DNA from: Natronospirillum operosum | GTDB taxonomy: Bacteria; Pseudomonadota; Gammaproteobacteria; Pseudomonadales; Natronospirillaceae | DNA length: 64,000 nt | Reading direction: 5' to 3' | Assembly (NCBI RefSeq): GCF_004768465.1 | Contig: NZ_SRMF01000001.1 | Span: forward strand, 294,126 to 358,125 | Shown: positions 8,366 to 18,180 of the stretch, piece by piece | How the letters are laid out: every line of letters starts with the position of its first letter | How positions within the stretch are numbered: position 1 is the first letter of the stretch | Made by a program: the position numbers and the translations under genes | The notes under the pieces: generated by a model | Told to the model about the DNA's origin: nothing | Databases searched by the model: none | The model's input: the letters and a program-made list of their open reading frames with translations, nothing else

Positions 8366-11048
8366 GAGTCTGCTCCGTCAGTTCATTCAGCTTGCGTGTC
8401 AGTTCAGCACGCAGGCGCTCACTCAGTTCGCCGTCCTGCAGTGGCCGGTTGTCGGCATCCACGACAAAGAAGACGTCTTCCACCCGCTCGCCCAGGGTCG
8501 AAATGCGGGCGCTCTGCAGGTAGACCCCGATGTCGATGAACACCTCGCCGATCAGTGCCAGCAGGCCGGGTCGGTCCGTGGTAATGACTTCAACAATGGT
8601 GCGCTCGTTGAGCAGGTCATTGGACAGCGTCACCCGGGTCGGAATATTGAAATGCTTCAGTGTGCGCGGCACGCGCCGCGTGCTCGGCTTGCGCTCGGGC
8701 GGCTCGGCCACGGCCATCAGCAGCCGGTGCTGGATGTCGCGCAGACGTTCGGTATCGCGCATGTCTATCGGGCTGTCGTCTTCCTCCAGTACGATAAAGG
8801 TATCCAGACTGTAGCCGGAAGAAGGCGATGTCATGATGCGGGCGTCATGGATGTTGAGCTGCAACTGGTCCATCACATAGGCAATATCGGCAAACAGATT
8901 GATCCGGTCCGGCCCGTAGATGAAGATCTGGGTGGCGGACTCGAACGCCCCTTCGTTCAGTTCCTGTACCAGCACCAGCGGCACGCCTTCGCCCTGCTGA
9001 CAGATGGCCTTGGTGTGCCAGGCAATGTTCTCGGCGGTTTCGCGCAGGAAATAGTCGTCACCCGGGTTCTTCCAGAAACCGCGTATCTCGTCTTCGGCAT
9101 AGCCGTCGGCCGCCAGGATGCTGATCGCCTTGCGCTTGGTGTCCTCGATACGTTCTTCCTTGCCCACCGGGTTTTCCAGACCCCGGCGCAGGGCCAGCTT
9201 GGACTCGGTGTAGAGCTGTTTCAGCAGTGCCGCCCGCCAACTGTTCCAGAGGCTCGGGTTGGTGGCATGGATATCGGCCACCGTCAGTACGTAGAGATAG
9301 TCCAGATGCACCAGGTCCTGCACCTTTTCGGTGAAACGGTGGATGACATCCGGGTCGGACACGTCTTCCCGTTGCGCGGTGAGCGACATCAGCAGGTGAT
9401 TCTCCACCAGCCAGACCACCAGATCAGTGTCCCAGTCGGGCAGGCGGTGGCGATGACAGAACTGGTGGGCCAGTTCGGCGCCGATTTCGGAGTGGTCGCC
9501 GCCCTTGCCCTTGCCCAGGTCGTGGAAGAGCCCGGCAATATAGAGCAGATCCACCTTGGGCAGCAGATGGATGATGCGACAGGCCAGCGGAAACTCCACC
9601 AGGTTGGCCCGGTGTCGGAACCGGCGCAGGTTCTGCACGGTTTTCAGGCTGTGGGCATCCACGGTGTAGACATGGAACAGGTCGAACTGCATCTGGCCGA
9701 TGACATCGCCGAACTCGGGCAGGTACAGACCCAGTACTCCATAGCGGTTCATGCGCCGCAGGTTGGTCGACACCCCCTGCGGCGAGCGCATCAGTTCGAT
9801 AAAGAAGGAACTGTTGCGAATGTCATTGCGAAAGGCGGGGTCGATCAGATGGCGGTGTGCGAAGATGCTGCGAATGGTACTGGCGCGAATGCCCTTGAGC
9901 TCCGGGTTCTCGGCCAGCAGTACAAAGACCTCCATAAGTGCCGACGGGGTGCGCTGAAAGACCTCCGGCGAAGTCATCTCCAGATAGTTGTTGCGTACCT
10001 GAAAGCGGTTGTTGAGGCGGCGCGGTTCGGTATCCTTATCCTGACTCAGCAGGGCTTCTTCGAAATGCTGCAACAGCATTTCATTGAGTTCCCGCAGGTG
10101 GAAGACCGTGCGGTAATAGGTCTTCATCAGTTGTTCAACGCCCAGCGCCTCTTCGCTGTCGCGGAACCCGAACAGTTCGGCAACGGCCTTCTGCAGGTCA
10201 AACAGCAGGCGATCTTCCTCGCGCCCGGCCAGCAGATGCAGCGCATAGCGGATGCGCCACAGATAGTTCTGGCCGTCGATCAGGGTCTGGAATTCGTTCT
10301 GGGTCAGAAAGCCGCGCGAGACCAGCTCTTCCAGCCGATCATCACCGAAGTGGCGCTTGACCACCCAGCCAATGGTCTGGATGTCGCGCAGGCCGCCGGG
10401 CGAGGACTTGATGTTGGGTTCGAGGTTGTAGGCCGTGTCACCGTATTTCTCGTAGCGGTGCACCTGTTCGTTCATCTTGGCCTTGAAGAAGCTGGCGCTG
10501 GGCCAGATATGGGCCGCATCGGTGGCCGCCTGCATAGCATCGAACAGGCTCTGGTCACCTTCCAGCAGGCGGGCTTCCAGCAGGTTGGTGACAATGGTCA
10601 GGTCTTCGGTGGCCTCGTCGATACAGGCATCCAGGGTGCGCACGCTGTGGCCGATGTCGAGGTTGAGATCCCACAGCAGGGTGATAAAGGCCTGCACGGA
10701 CTCCACATGGGCTTCGATGTCCTGCTCGGTGCGAAACAGCAGCAGCAGATCGATGTCGGAATGGGGCAGCAGTTCGCCGCGCCCATAGCCGCCGACGGCG
10801 ACCAGAGCGGCCTGCCGAGGCCAGTCGAAGTGGTGCCAGAGCCGGTGCAGCAGGGCGTCGATGGCACGGGTGCGGTCGCGCACCAGGTCGGCCACGAACT
10901 CGCCGCTGCGAAAGCGCCGGTACTGGGCTTCCCGGGTCTGTTCGAGGGCCTGCTTCAGCGCCCCGATATCCATGGGCTGCTGATTGAGGGCGGCGCTGAT
11001 GGCCGTTTCATCCAGGATCGAGTCGTTGACTTCTGGTGCCAGCGTCAT
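8358..11048 (-). CDS. glnD: Bifunctional uridylyltransferase/uridylyl-removing enzyme
   Basis: GlnD senses glutamine and adds UMP to, or removes it from, PII signalling proteins. All domains are present in 896 residues: nucleotidyltransferase motif VGGYGRGELLPHSDIDLLLL (D98, D100), the PII-uridylyltransferase linker, an HD hydrolase domain with GLFHDLGKGKGGDHSEIG, and two C-terminal ACT domains (DRINLFADIAYVMDQLQL and DRPGLLALIGEVFIDIGVYL) that bind glutamine. It lies between map and dapC, an order shared with pseudomonads. Confidence 0.97.
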   Translation of the reverse strand: MTLAPEVNDSILDETAISAALNQQPMDIGALKQALEQTREAQYRRFRSGEFVADLVRDRTRAIDALLHRLWHHFDWPRQAALVAVGGYGRGELLPHSDIDLLLLFRTEQDIEAHVESVQAFITLLWDLNLDIGHSVRTLDACIDEATEDLTIVTNLLEARLLEGDQSLFDAMQAATDAAHIWPSASFFKAKMNEQVHRYEKYGDTAYNLEPNIKSSPGGLRDIQTIGWVVKRHFGDDRLEELVSRGFLTQNEFQTLIDGQNYLWRIRYALHLLAGREEDRLLFDLQKAVAELFGFRDSEEALGVEQLMKTYYRTVFHLRELNEMLLQHFEEALLSQDKDTEPRRLNNRFQVRNNYLEMTSPEVFQRTPSALMEVFVLLAENPELKGIRASTIRSIFAHRHLIDPAFRNDIRNSSFFIELMRSPQGVSTNLRRMNRYGVLGLYLPEFGDVIGQMQFDLFHVYTVDAHSLKTVQNLRRFRHRANLVEFPLACRIIHLLPKVDLLYIAGLFHDLGKGKGGDHSEIGAELAHQFCHRHRLPDWDTDLVVWLVENHLLMSLTAQREDVSDPDVIHRFTEKVQDLVHLDYLYVLTVADIHATNPSLWNSWRAALLKQLYTESKLALRRGLENPVGKEERIEDTKRKAISILAADGYAEDEIRGFWKNPGDDYFLRETAENIAWHTKAICQQGEGVPLVLVQELNEGAFESATQIFIYGPDRINLFADIAYVMDQLQLNIHDARIMTSPSSGYSLDTFIVLEEDDSPIDMRDTERLRDIQHRLLMAVAEPPERKPSTRRVPRTLKHFNIPTRVTLSNDLLNERTIVEVITTDRPGLLALIGEVFIDIGVYLQSARISTLGERVEDVFFVVDADNRPLQDGELSERLRAELTRKLNELTEQTHA

Positions 11049-11065
11049 GATGGAGGTCCGACCTG

Positions 11066-11851
11066 TTAAAAAGGTAACGTTTCGTCACTGCGTCGGGTGA
11101 GCACTTCCGGTCCATCAGAGGTCACCAGTATGGTGTGTTCCCACTGGGCAGACAGCTTGCGGTCCCGGGTGACCACAGTCCAGCCATCCGGCAGCAGCTT
11201 GTTGTGTCGCTTGCCGGCATTGATCATCGGTTCGACAGTGAAGGTCATGCCTTCGACAATCTCGGTACCGGTGCCGGGACGGCCATAATGCAGAATCTGC
11301 GGGTCCTCGTGGAACACGGTGCCGATGCCGTGGCCGCAGTATTCGCGCACCACCGAATAATGGTTGCTCTCGGCGTGCTGCTGAATCACATGCCCGATGT
11401 CACCAATATGCTTGCCGGGCAGGGCCTGTTCAATGCCCTTGTACATGCATTCCTGCGTGACCCGGATCAGGCGCTCTATATGCGGCTTGGGCGGCCCGAC
11501 CACAAACATCTTGCTGGTGTCACCGTGATAGCCATCCTTGATGACGGTGACGTCGATGTTGAGGATGTCACCCTTCTTGAGAATCTTGTTGTCGTCCGGA
11601 ATACCGTGGCAGATCACATGATTGACACTGGTGCAGATCGACTTGGGAAAACCCTTGTAGTTCAGCGGCGCCGGAATGGCTTTCTGCTTGTTCACGATAT
11701 GATCGTGGCAGATGCGATCCAGCTCGCCGGTACTGATGCCGGCCTCGACATAGTCGCCGATCATTTCCAGCACTTCGGCGGCCAGACGGCCGGCGACGCG
11801 CATTTTTTCGATGTCTTCGGCGCTCTTGATACTGATGCTCTCTTTACCCAT
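11066..11851 (-). CDS. map: Methionine aminopeptidase type I
   Basis: Removes the initiator methionine from nascent proteins. The 261-residue length is normal for bacterial type Ia enzymes. The dinuclear-metal pita-bread fold residues are visible: ILNIDVTVIKDGYHGDTSKM (two Asp ligands), CGHGIGTVFHEDP (His ligand and substrate His), and GMTFTVEPM (Glu). It is divergent from rpsB across a 277-bp promoter region, the classical map/rpsB arrangement, and is the first gene of the map-glnD-dapC run. Confidence 0.97.
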   Translation of the reverse strand: MGKESISIKSAEDIEKMRVAGRLAAEVLEMIGDYVEAGISTGELDRICHDHIVNKQKAIPAPLNYKGFPKSICTSVNHVICHGIPDDNKILKKGDILNIDVTVIKDGYHGDTSKMFVVGPPKPHIERLIRVTQECMYKGIEQALPGKHIGDIGHVIQQHAESNHYSVVREYCGHGIGTVFHEDPQILHYGRPGTGTEIVEGMTFTVEPMINAGKRHNKLLPDGWTVVTRDRKLSAQWEHTILVTSDGPEVLTRRSDETLPF

Positions 11852-11930
11852 TGACTGCAGATGCTTCCTGAGACTGAGGACGCCAGTTTAGTGTTTTTTG
11901 CACCTGACTGCGAGGGTCGACCGCTTCCGG

Positions 11931-11959
11931 TTGCCTGAAAATGCACTCTGTGGTATAAA
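11931..11959 (+). promoter_or_regulatory. Sigma-70 promoter for rpsB-tsf
   Basis: TTGCCT (11931-11936) and TATAAA (11954-11959) are separated by exactly 17 bp, followed by a GC-rich discriminator (CCGCGCGCTCC), as is common for stringently controlled ribosomal promoters. The predicted start near 11966 gives a leader of about 160 nt before rpsB. In E. coli the rpsB leader is structured and bound by S2 for autoregulation, so the length here is compatible with that. Confidence 0.75.
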
Positions 11960-12128
11960 CCGCGCGCTCCATCGCTGTGTGCCGACCCGTCGGCCCGGAC
12001 GCTGGAGTAAATACACACGGTCTGACAACACGCATCGCCGGGTGCTGCTCGAGAATCTGCGGATTGCGGGCAGTTGGAGGTGTCAGGTCAGACCGGAGGC
12101 CTAACCCAAATTGAAAATGAGGCAATTT

Positions 12129-12884
12129 ATGTCAGTCACCATGCGTGACCTGCTCAAGGCAGGCGTACACTTCGGCCACCAGGCCCGTTTCTGGAACCCG
12201 AAGATGAAAGAATACATCTTCGGTGCCCGCAACAAGATCCACATTGTGAATCTGGAAAAGACACTGCCCGCGTTCAATGAAGCGCTGCAGTATGTCGAGA
12301 ACCTGGGTGCCCAGAAGCGCAAGATTCTGTTTGTCGGTACCAAGCGTGCCGCTGCCGATATCATCAAGCGTGAAGCACAGCGCATCAGCATGCCCTATGT
12401 GTCCCACCGCTGGCTCGGCGGCATGCTGACCAACTACAAGACCATCCGTCAGTCCATCCGTCGCCTGCGTGACCTGGAAGCCCAGCAAAACGATGGCACG
12501 CTGGACAAGCTGACCAAGAAAGAGCACCTGATGCGCGAGCGCGAGATGGACAAGCTCGAGCGTTCCATCGGTGGTATCAAGGAAATGGGCGGTCTGCCCG
12601 ATGCCCTGTTCGTGATCGATGTCGACCATGAGCGCATCGCCATTACCGAGGCCAACAAGCTCGGTATTCCGGTTATCGGTATCGTCGATACCAACAGCAA
12701 CCCGGATGGTGTGGATTTCGTCATTCCCGGTAACGATGACGCCATCCGCGCCATCGAGATCTATGTCACCGCTGTGGCTGACGCTGTCGCCCGCGGTCGT
12801 GCCAGTGCCGCTGGCTCTCCGGACGAATTCGTGGAAGTGGAAGAGGCGGAAGCGCCTGCAGAGACCACGACTGAAAAGTCGTGA
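12129..12884 (+). CDS. rpsB: 30S ribosomal protein S2
   Basis: Ribosomal protein S2, 251 residues. The conserved start [18 protein letters not shown] fixes the initiation codon at 12129, with a GAGG ribosome site in front; the in-frame ATG at 12111 adds only six non-conserved residues. Signatures include [13 protein letters not shown] and [10 protein letters not shown]. The C-terminal tail is acidic and alanine-rich ([17 protein letters not shown]), slightly longer than in E. coli. It is the first gene of the rpsB-tsf operon. Confidence 0.98.
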   Translation: MSVTMRDLLKAGVHFGHQARFWNPKMKEYIFGARNKIHIVNLEKTLPAFNEALQYVENLGAQKRKILFVGTKRAAADIIKREAQRISMPYVSHRWLGGMLTNYKTIRQSIRRLRDLEAQQNDGTLDKLTKKEHLMREREMDKLERSIGGIKEMGGLPDALFVIDVDHERIAITEANKLGIPVIGIVDTNSNPDGVDFVIPGNDDAIRAIEIYVTAVADAVARGRASAAGSPDEFVEVEEAEAPAETTTEKS

Positions 12885-12924
12885 TCTGCACCCTCGGGTC
12901 GTCCTGACGACGCCCGATGATACT

Positions 12925-12945
12925 GGCGGCCTGCAACAGGCCGCC
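12925..12945 (+). terminator. Hairpin between rpsB and tsf (attenuator)
   Basis: GGCGGCCTG-CAA-CAGGCCGCC forms a perfect 9-bp stem with a 3-nt loop, followed by a weak U-poor stretch. It sits mid-way in the 101-bp rpsB-tsf gap. A hairpin here is known in E. coli to reduce tsf transcription relative to rpsB; the same role is likely. Confidence 0.6.
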
Positions 12946-12985
12946 CTTCCATCTGAATCCCAATCTTTTTTCGAGGTAGCAACTC

Positions 12986-13858
12986 ATGGCAAATGTAACA
13001 GCAGGACTGGTCAAGGAACTGCGTGAACGCACCGGCCTGGGCATGATGGAGTGCAAGAAGGCACTCGTCGAAGCCGGTGGTGAGATCGAGGTGGCCATCG
13101 ACAACCTGCGCAAGAGCAGTGGTCTGAAAGCCGCCAAGAAGGCAGGTCGTACCGCCGCTGAAGGCGTGGCCGCCATCCGCGTGGCCGAAAACGGCCAGTC
13201 CGGTCTGATTCTCGAAGTCAACTGCGAGACCGACTTCGTGGCCCGTGACGAGAACTTCCTGGGTTTTGTCGACACCGTGGCCGACAAGGCCTTTGCGGAT
13301 CGTCAGACTGACGTCGCGGCCCTGATGGCCGGTGACCTGGAGTCCACCCGTGAAGCGCTGGTACAGAAAATCGGCGAGAACATCTCTGTGCGTCGCACCG
13401 CCGTGGTAGACGGTGGTGAGGGTGCCGTGGTGGATGGCTACATCCACGGCGGTCGTATCGGTGTACTGGTACAGCTGCAGGGCGGCAATGCCGATCTGGC
13501 GCGTGATATCGCCATGCACGTGGCAGCGATCAATCCGCAGTACGTGGCACCCGACTCCGTGCCTGCCGAAGTGCTGGAGCGCGAGAAGGAAGTGGTGCGG
13601 GCACAGTCCGAGGCCTCGGGCAAGCCGGCCGAGATCATCGAGAAGATGGTGCAGGGCCGTATCAACAAGTTCCTGTCCGAGGTGAGCCTGGTCGAGCAGC
13701 CGTTCGTCAAGGACCCGGACGTCAAGGTCGGTGATCTGGCCAAGAAAGCCGGTGCACAGGTGGTCAACTTCGTACGTTTCGAAGTCGGTGAAGGCATCGA
13801 GAAGGAAGAAGTCGATTTTGCCGCTGAAGTGGCTGCGCAGGCTGGTCTCAACCGCTGA
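12986..13858 (+). CDS. tsf: Elongation factor Ts
   Basis: EF-Ts is the nucleotide-exchange factor for EF-Tu. The 290-residue protein begins with the signature [20 protein letters not shown] and includes the TDF motif ([18 protein letters not shown]) that contacts EF-Tu. It follows rpsB, with an attenuator hairpin between, and ends in front of a second hairpin before pyrH. Confidence 0.98.
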   Translation: MANVTAGLVKELRERTGLGMMECKKALVEAGGEIEVAIDNLRKSSGLKAAKKAGRTAAEGVAAIRVAENGQSGLILEVNCETDFVARDENFLGFVDTVADKAFADRQTDVAALMAGDLESTREALVQKIGENISVRRTAVVDGGEGAVVDGYIHGGRIGVLVQLQGGNADLARDIAMHVAAINPQYVAPDSVPAEVLEREKEVVRAQSEASGKPAEIIEKMVQGRINKFLSEVSLVEQPFVKDPDVKVGDLAKKAGAQVVNFVRFEVGEGIEKEEVDFAAEVAAQAGLNR

Positions 13859-13882
13859 GCCGGTCCCCGCAAGGCCATACGG

Positions 13883-13907
13883 CCGACCCCGCGTCCTGCG
13901 GGGTCGG
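13883..13907 (+). terminator. GC-rich hairpin after tsf
   Basis: CCGACCCCGC and GCGGGGTCGG form a perfect 10-bp stem around a GTCCT loop, 24 bp after the tsf stop. Only TT follows, so it is at best a weak intrinsic terminator and may instead protect the tsf mRNA end. Confidence 0.5.
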
Positions 13908-13988
13908 TTGCCAGGGTGCGTGATTGCCCGCTGACAGTGCCCGCGCCCTGTTGTAACATCCCCCCACCTGATTCCCCACGAGGTCTTT

Positions 13989-14732
13989 ATGCCGAGTAAA
14001 GAAAGTTCTTCGCGCTACAAGCGTATCCTGCTCAAGCTCAGTGGTGAGGCGCTTGCCGGCAGCAAGGGCTTCGGTATCGATCCCAAGGTGCTGGACCGCA
14101 TGGCACTGGAAATCGGGCAGCTCGTGGGTATCGGTGTACAGGTGGGGCTGGTCATCGGTGGCGGCAACCTGTTTCGCGGGCAGGAACTCAGTGCGGCAGG
14201 CCTGGACCGTGTCACCGGTGACCACATGGGGATGCTGGCCACGGTGATGAATGCACTGGCCATGCGTGATGCTCTGGAGCGGGCCAATATCCGCACCCGT
14301 GTCATGAGTGCCATCCCGATGAGCGGTATCGTGGAGCACTATGATCGGCGCACGGCGGTCAGGTATCTGAATCAGTCCGATGTGGTGATATTCTCTGCCG
14401 GTACCGGCAACCCGTTTTTTACTACCGATTCCGCAGCCTGTCTGCGCGGTATCGAGATCGATGCGGACATCGTCCTGAAAGCTACCAATGTCGACGGTGT
14501 CTACACGGCCGATCCCAAGAAGGACCCGGAAGCGCGCAAGTACGATGTACTCACCTACAGTGAGGTACTGGACAAACAACTGGGCGTAATGGACCTGACG
14601 GCCATCTGCCTGGTGCGCGATCAGAACATGCCCGTGCGTGTATTCGACATGAATCAGCACGGTTCCCTGGTACGACTGGTGGTCGGCGAAAATGAAGGCA
14701 CGTTGATTGTTGAGGACACTGAGAATGATTGA
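13989..14732 (+). CDS. pyrH: UMP kinase
   Basis: Hexameric bacterial UMP kinase (UMP to UDP) of the amino-acid-kinase fold; 247 residues. Conserved segments are [39 protein letters not shown] and the [12 protein letters not shown] loop. The start is supported by GAGGT seven bases upstream. The 3' end overlaps frr by 8 bp. Confidence 0.98.
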   Translation: MPSKESSSRYKRILLKLSGEALAGSKGFGIDPKVLDRMALEIGQLVGIGVQVGLVIGGGNLFRGQELSAAGLDRVTGDHMGMLATVMNALAMRDALERANIRTRVMSAIPMSGIVEHYDRRTAVRYLNQSDVVIFSAGTGNPFFTTDSAACLRGIEIDADIVLKATNVDGVYTADPKKDPEARKYDVLTYSEVLDKQLGVMDLTAICLVRDQNMPVRVFDMNQHGSLVRLVVGENEGTLIVEDTEND

Positions 14733-15282
14733 AGACATCAAAAAGGATGCTGAAGAGTCCATGCGCAACGCCGTTGCAGCACTGGAGCAGGCATTCAAGA
14801 AAATTCGTACCGGCCGTGCACACCCCTCCATTCTGGACGGGGTCCTGGTCGATTACTATGGCGCGGAAACGCCGCTGAACCAGGTCGCCAACATTTCGGT
14901 GGAAGATGGCCGAACGCTCAGCATCGTACCCTGGGAGCCTTCCATGGTGCCGGCGGTTGAGAAGGCCATCATGAAATCCGATCTGGGCCTGAATCCGTCC
15001 ACGGCGGGCAACAACATCCGCGTTGCCATGCCGATGCTGACCGAGGAAACGCGCAAGGAATTTGTGCGCCAGGCCCGCCATGAGGCGGAGAATGGTCGTA
15101 TCTCCGTGCGCAATGCGCGCCGTGATGCCAACAGCATGATCAAGGATCTGCTGCGGGACAAGGAAATCACCGAAGACGATGCGCGCAGTGGCGAAGATCA
15201 GATCCAGAAGCTGACCGACAAGTACATTGCCGAAGTTGACGCGCATCTGGAAGTCAAGGAAGCTGACCTGCTGAAGGTCTGA
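14725..15282 (+). CDS. frr: Ribosome recycling factor
   Basis: RRF splits post-termination ribosomes with EF-G. The start ATG at 14725 ([20 protein letters not shown]) gives 185 residues, the family length; it overlaps the pyrH stop by 8 bp (ATGATTGA), indicating translational coupling. The conserved [12 protein letters not shown] segment and C-terminal helix [20 protein letters not shown] are clear. Confidence 0.98.
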   Translation: MIEDIKKDAEESMRNAVAALEQAFKKIRTGRAHPSILDGVLVDYYGAETPLNQVANISVEDGRTLSIVPWEPSMVPAVEKAIMKSDLGLNPSTAGNNIRVAMPMLTEETRKEFVRQARHEAENGRISVRNARRDANSMIKDLLRDKEITEDDARSGEDQIQKLTDKYIAEVDAHLEVKEADLLKV

Positions 15283-15386
15283 AACTGAGCCCGGCGGCAG
15301 CCTCCGGTGCCAGGTTGGAGCTGCTGTCGGGCTGGGTCGTCGCGGGTTGAAGGGCGGCCGGGTCACAGAGAAACGAGGTCAACTCA

Positions 15387-16151
15387 ATGCCGGATTTTTC
15401 CCACCTGGGCAAGGTGCCCCAGCACCTGGCCATCATCATGGATGGCAACAACAGGTGGGCGCGTGAGCGCAGGCTGGGTGGCGTTGCCGGTCACAAGGCC
15501 GGAGTCCGATCCTTGCGTACCACGGTGGAGCATGCTGCTCGTGCCGGAGTTCAGGTGCTGTCGCTCTATGCGTTCAGCAGCGAGAACTGGCGTCGGCCCG
15601 AAGAAGAGGTGAAGGGCCTGATGGAGCTGTTTTCCTGGGCCCTGACCAGGGAAATCTACAAGTTGGTCAAGAACAACCTGCGACTGCGCATCATCGGTGA
15701 TCGGTCCGGCTTTGCACCGGCCATTCAGGACGCCATCGAGCGGGCCGAACACCTGACCCGTGGTAATACCGGCATGCTGATCGTGGTCGCCGCCAATTAT
15801 GGCGGCCAGTGGGATATCACCCAGGCCGCCCGGCGGCTGGCCGGCGAGGTTGAAGCCGGACAGTTGCGTGCCAGCCAGATCACCGAGAGCATGCTGGCCG
15901 AGTATCTGGCCCTGAGCGACCTGCCGCCGCCGGATCTCTGCATCCGCACGGCGGGCGAACAGCGCCTGAGCAACTTCATGCTGTGGCAGCTGGCCTATGC
16001 CGAGCTGCACTTCTCCCCGGTGCTGTGGCCGGACTTTGATGCCGATGCCCTGTACACTGCCTTTGCCGATTATGCCCGCCGCCAGCGACGGTTTGGCGGG
16101 CGAGAATCAGAACCCACCGCTGTGGAACTCAAACACTATGCTGCTGAATGA
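15387..16151 (+). CDS. uppS: Undecaprenyl diphosphate synthase
   Basis: Cis-prenyltransferase making the C55 carrier lipid for peptidoglycan and O-antigen. The 254-residue protein has the catalytic aspartate D19 in IIMDGNNRWA, the GHKAGV and LYAFSSENW motifs, and DLCIRTAGEQRLSNFMLWQLAYAE at the C-terminal side (shown in part: IRTAGEQRLSNFM). It overlaps cdsA by 14 bp. Confidence 0.98.
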   Translation: MPDFSHLGKVPQHLAIIMDGNNRWARERRLGGVAGHKAGVRSLRTTVEHAARAGVQVLSLYAFSSENWRRPEEEVKGLMELFSWALTREIYKLVKNNLRLRIIGDRSGFAPAIQDAIERAEHLTRGNTGMLIVVAANYGGQWDITQAARRLAGEVEAGQLRASQITESMLAEYLALSDLPPPDLCIRTAGEQRLSNFMLWQLAYAELHFSPVLWPDFDADALYTAFADYARRQRRFGGRESEPTAVELKHYAAE

Positions 16152-16989
16152 TCGCGTCAAAACGGCGCTTGTACTGATCCCGGTCATGCTGGCCGGCATC
16201 TACCTGTTGCCGCTGACGTGGTTTGCGCTCTTTATTGGTGTGATCGCCGTCCTGGGGGCCTGGGAGTGGGCTGATCTGTCCGGCTTCAGCGCCACCTGGC
16301 AGCGGCTGGCTTATCAGGCGCTGATCGCCGTGTTGCTGCTGGGCCTCTATCTGGGGCTCAGGAAGGACATCCTGCCGGCAGCCGCAGTACTCGTGCTGGC
16401 CAGTGCCTGGTGGCTGCTCGGCACCTTGCTGGTGCGGCGCTACCCGGCATCGGTCAGCCTGTGGTCGCAACCACAGGTCAGGCTGCTGATGGGTGTCCTT
16501 ATCCTGCTGTCGATGTGGATCGGTTTCTACTGGATAGTGCGTGCGGATGACTCCCGGCTGCTGATCACCCTGCTGATGCTGCTGGTCTGGGGCGCCGACG
16601 TGGGGGCCTACTATACGGGCCGTCGGTTCGGGCGCCACAAACTGGCGCCGAATGTGAGCCCGGGCAAGACCTGGGAAGGCGTGCTGGGCGGGCTGGTCGG
16701 CGCTGCCGTGCTGGCCCTGGTACTGCTGGCGCTGTTCAGTGACCTGTCAGCCTGGAGCGCGCTGGACTATCTGATACTGGCCGTGTTTGCCGGTACCGTG
16801 GTGTCCATCTCCGTGGTTGGCGATCTGGTGGAAAGCATGGTCAAGCGTCACCGGGGCCTGAAGGACAGCGGGCAACTGCTGCCGGGCCACGGCGGCATCA
16901 TGGACCGGATCGACAGCATGTGTGCGGCAGCGCCCGTGTTCGCGGCCTTTGTCTATTTCTGGCCAGCGCTGCAACTGGGGCAGGGGTAA
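16138..16989 (+). CDS. cdsA: Phosphatidate cytidylyltransferase
   Basis: Integral membrane CDP-diacylglycerol synthase, first step of phospholipid head-group formation. The 283-residue protein has about seven hydrophobic segments and the C-terminal signature GDLVESMVKRHRGLKDSG followed by LLPGHGGIMDRIDS. ATG 16138 (MLLNDRVKTALVLIPVML) is chosen because the membrane segment begins there; it lies inside uppS, overlapping by 14 bp. Confidence 0.97.
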   Translation: MLLNDRVKTALVLIPVMLAGIYLLPLTWFALFIGVIAVLGAWEWADLSGFSATWQRLAYQALIAVLLLGLYLGLRKDILPAAAVLVLASAWWLLGTLLVRRYPASVSLWSQPQVRLLMGVLILLSMWIGFYWIVRADDSRLLITLLMLLVWGADVGAYYTGRRFGRHKLAPNVSPGKTWEGVLGGLVGAAVLALVLLALFSDLSAWSALDYLILAVFAGTVVSISVVGDLVESMVKRHRGLKDSGQLLPGHGGIMDRIDSMCAAAPVFAAFVYFWPALQLGQG

Positions 16990-16992
16990 CCT

Positions 16993-18171
16993 ATGGCGAC
17001 CCTGCGTCGTGTCACCGTCCTGGGTGCTACCGGCAGCGTTGGCTGCAGTACCCTGGATGTCATCAGCCGGCACCCGGAACGCTATCAGGTGCTGGCGCTC
17101 AGCGGGCACAGCAATCTGACCCGGCTGGCGCAGCAGTGTGCCACCCATCGCCCGGTCTATGCCGTGGTGCCTGATCAGCAGGCGGCCATTCAACTGACCG
17201 CAGCGCTCTCATTGCTCAGTCCGCACACCGAAGTTCTGGCCGGTCCGGAAGCCCTGCAGCGGGTTGCGGCGCTGCCCGAGTGCGATATTGTCATGGCGGC
17301 CATAGTGGGTGCTGCCGGTCTGGCCCCCACGCTGGCAGCAGCCCAGGCCGGCAAGACGCTGTTGCTGGCCAACAAGGAGAGCCTGGTGGTCGGGGGCGCC
17401 CTGTTGATGCAGGCGGTCAGGGCCGGTGGGGCAACACTGCTGCCCATCGACAGCGAACACAATGCCATCTTTCAGTGTCTGCCGGCCGCTACGGACGACC
17501 GGGCCGGCGTGACCTCGGTGCTGCTGACCGCTTCCGGCGGTCCCTGCCGTACCCTGAGTGCAGCCGAACTGCAGGCCGTCACCCCGGAACAGGCCTGTGC
17601 ACACCCCAACTGGTCCATGGGACGCAAGATATCGGTAGACTCGGCCACCCTGATGAACAAGGGGCTGGAACTGATCGAAGCTTGCTGGCTGTTTGATTTA
17701 CGGCCCTCTGACATCGAAGTGGTGGTGCATCCGCAGAGTGTCATTCATTCTATGGTCAGATACGCCGATGGCTCGGTGCTGGCCCAGTTGGGTGAGCCGG
17801 ACATGCGCACGCCCATCGCCTATGGTCTGGCCTGGCCGGAGCGGATAGATGCCGGCGTGCAACCGCTGGATTTTTCCACTCTGCAGGCGCTGACGTTTGA
17901 AGCCCCGGATATGGACCGCTTTCCCTGCCTGCGCCTGGCGGCCGAGGCCTTTGAGGCGGGCGAGACGGCACCGGCCATATTGAATGCCGCCAACGAGGAA
18001 GCCGTAGCGGCTTTTCTGGAGCACCGCATCGGGTTTATGGATATTCCCCGCATCAATGCTGCGGTGCTGGATCAGGTGGCGGCAGTGGCGGTGCGGGATC
18101 TGCCCTCGCTGCTGGCCATGGATGAGCAGGCTCGGCAGTCGGCGCGTACCCTGATTAATGCGGTTGAGTGA
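16993..18171 (+). CDS. dxr: 1-deoxy-D-xylulose 5-phosphate reductoisomerase
   Basis: First committed enzyme of the MEP isoprenoid pathway, supplying precursors for UppS. It has 392 residues. NADPH-binding [16 protein letters not shown] lies at the N-terminus; metal and substrate residues are in [15 protein letters not shown] and [20 protein letters not shown]. It begins 3 bp after cdsA. The later MEP genes ispD and ispF are also in this window. Confidence 0.98.
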   Translation: MATLRRVTVLGATGSVGCSTLDVISRHPERYQVLALSGHSNLTRLAQQCATHRPVYAVVPDQQAAIQLTAALSLLSPHTEVLAGPEALQRVAALPECDIVMAAIVGAAGLAPTLAAAQAGKTLLLANKESLVVGGALLMQAVRAGGATLLPIDSEHNAIFQCLPAATDDRAGVTSVLLTASGGPCRTLSAAELQAVTPEQACAHPNWSMGRKISVDSATLMNKGLELIEACWLFDLRPSDIEVVVHPQSVIHSMVRYADGSVLAQLGEPDMRTPIAYGLAWPERIDAGVQPLDFSTLQALTFEAPDMDRFPCLRLAAEAFEAGETAPAILNAANEEAVAAFLEHRIGFMDIPRINAAVLDQVAAVAVRDLPSLLAMDEQARQSARTLINAVE

Positions 18172-18180
18172 GGCTTACCG

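Noticed and set aside
8364..11069. 901-codon plus-strand open frame opposite glnD
   Set aside because: It is the mirror of the glnD reading frame in high-GC DNA; glnD has all family motifs.
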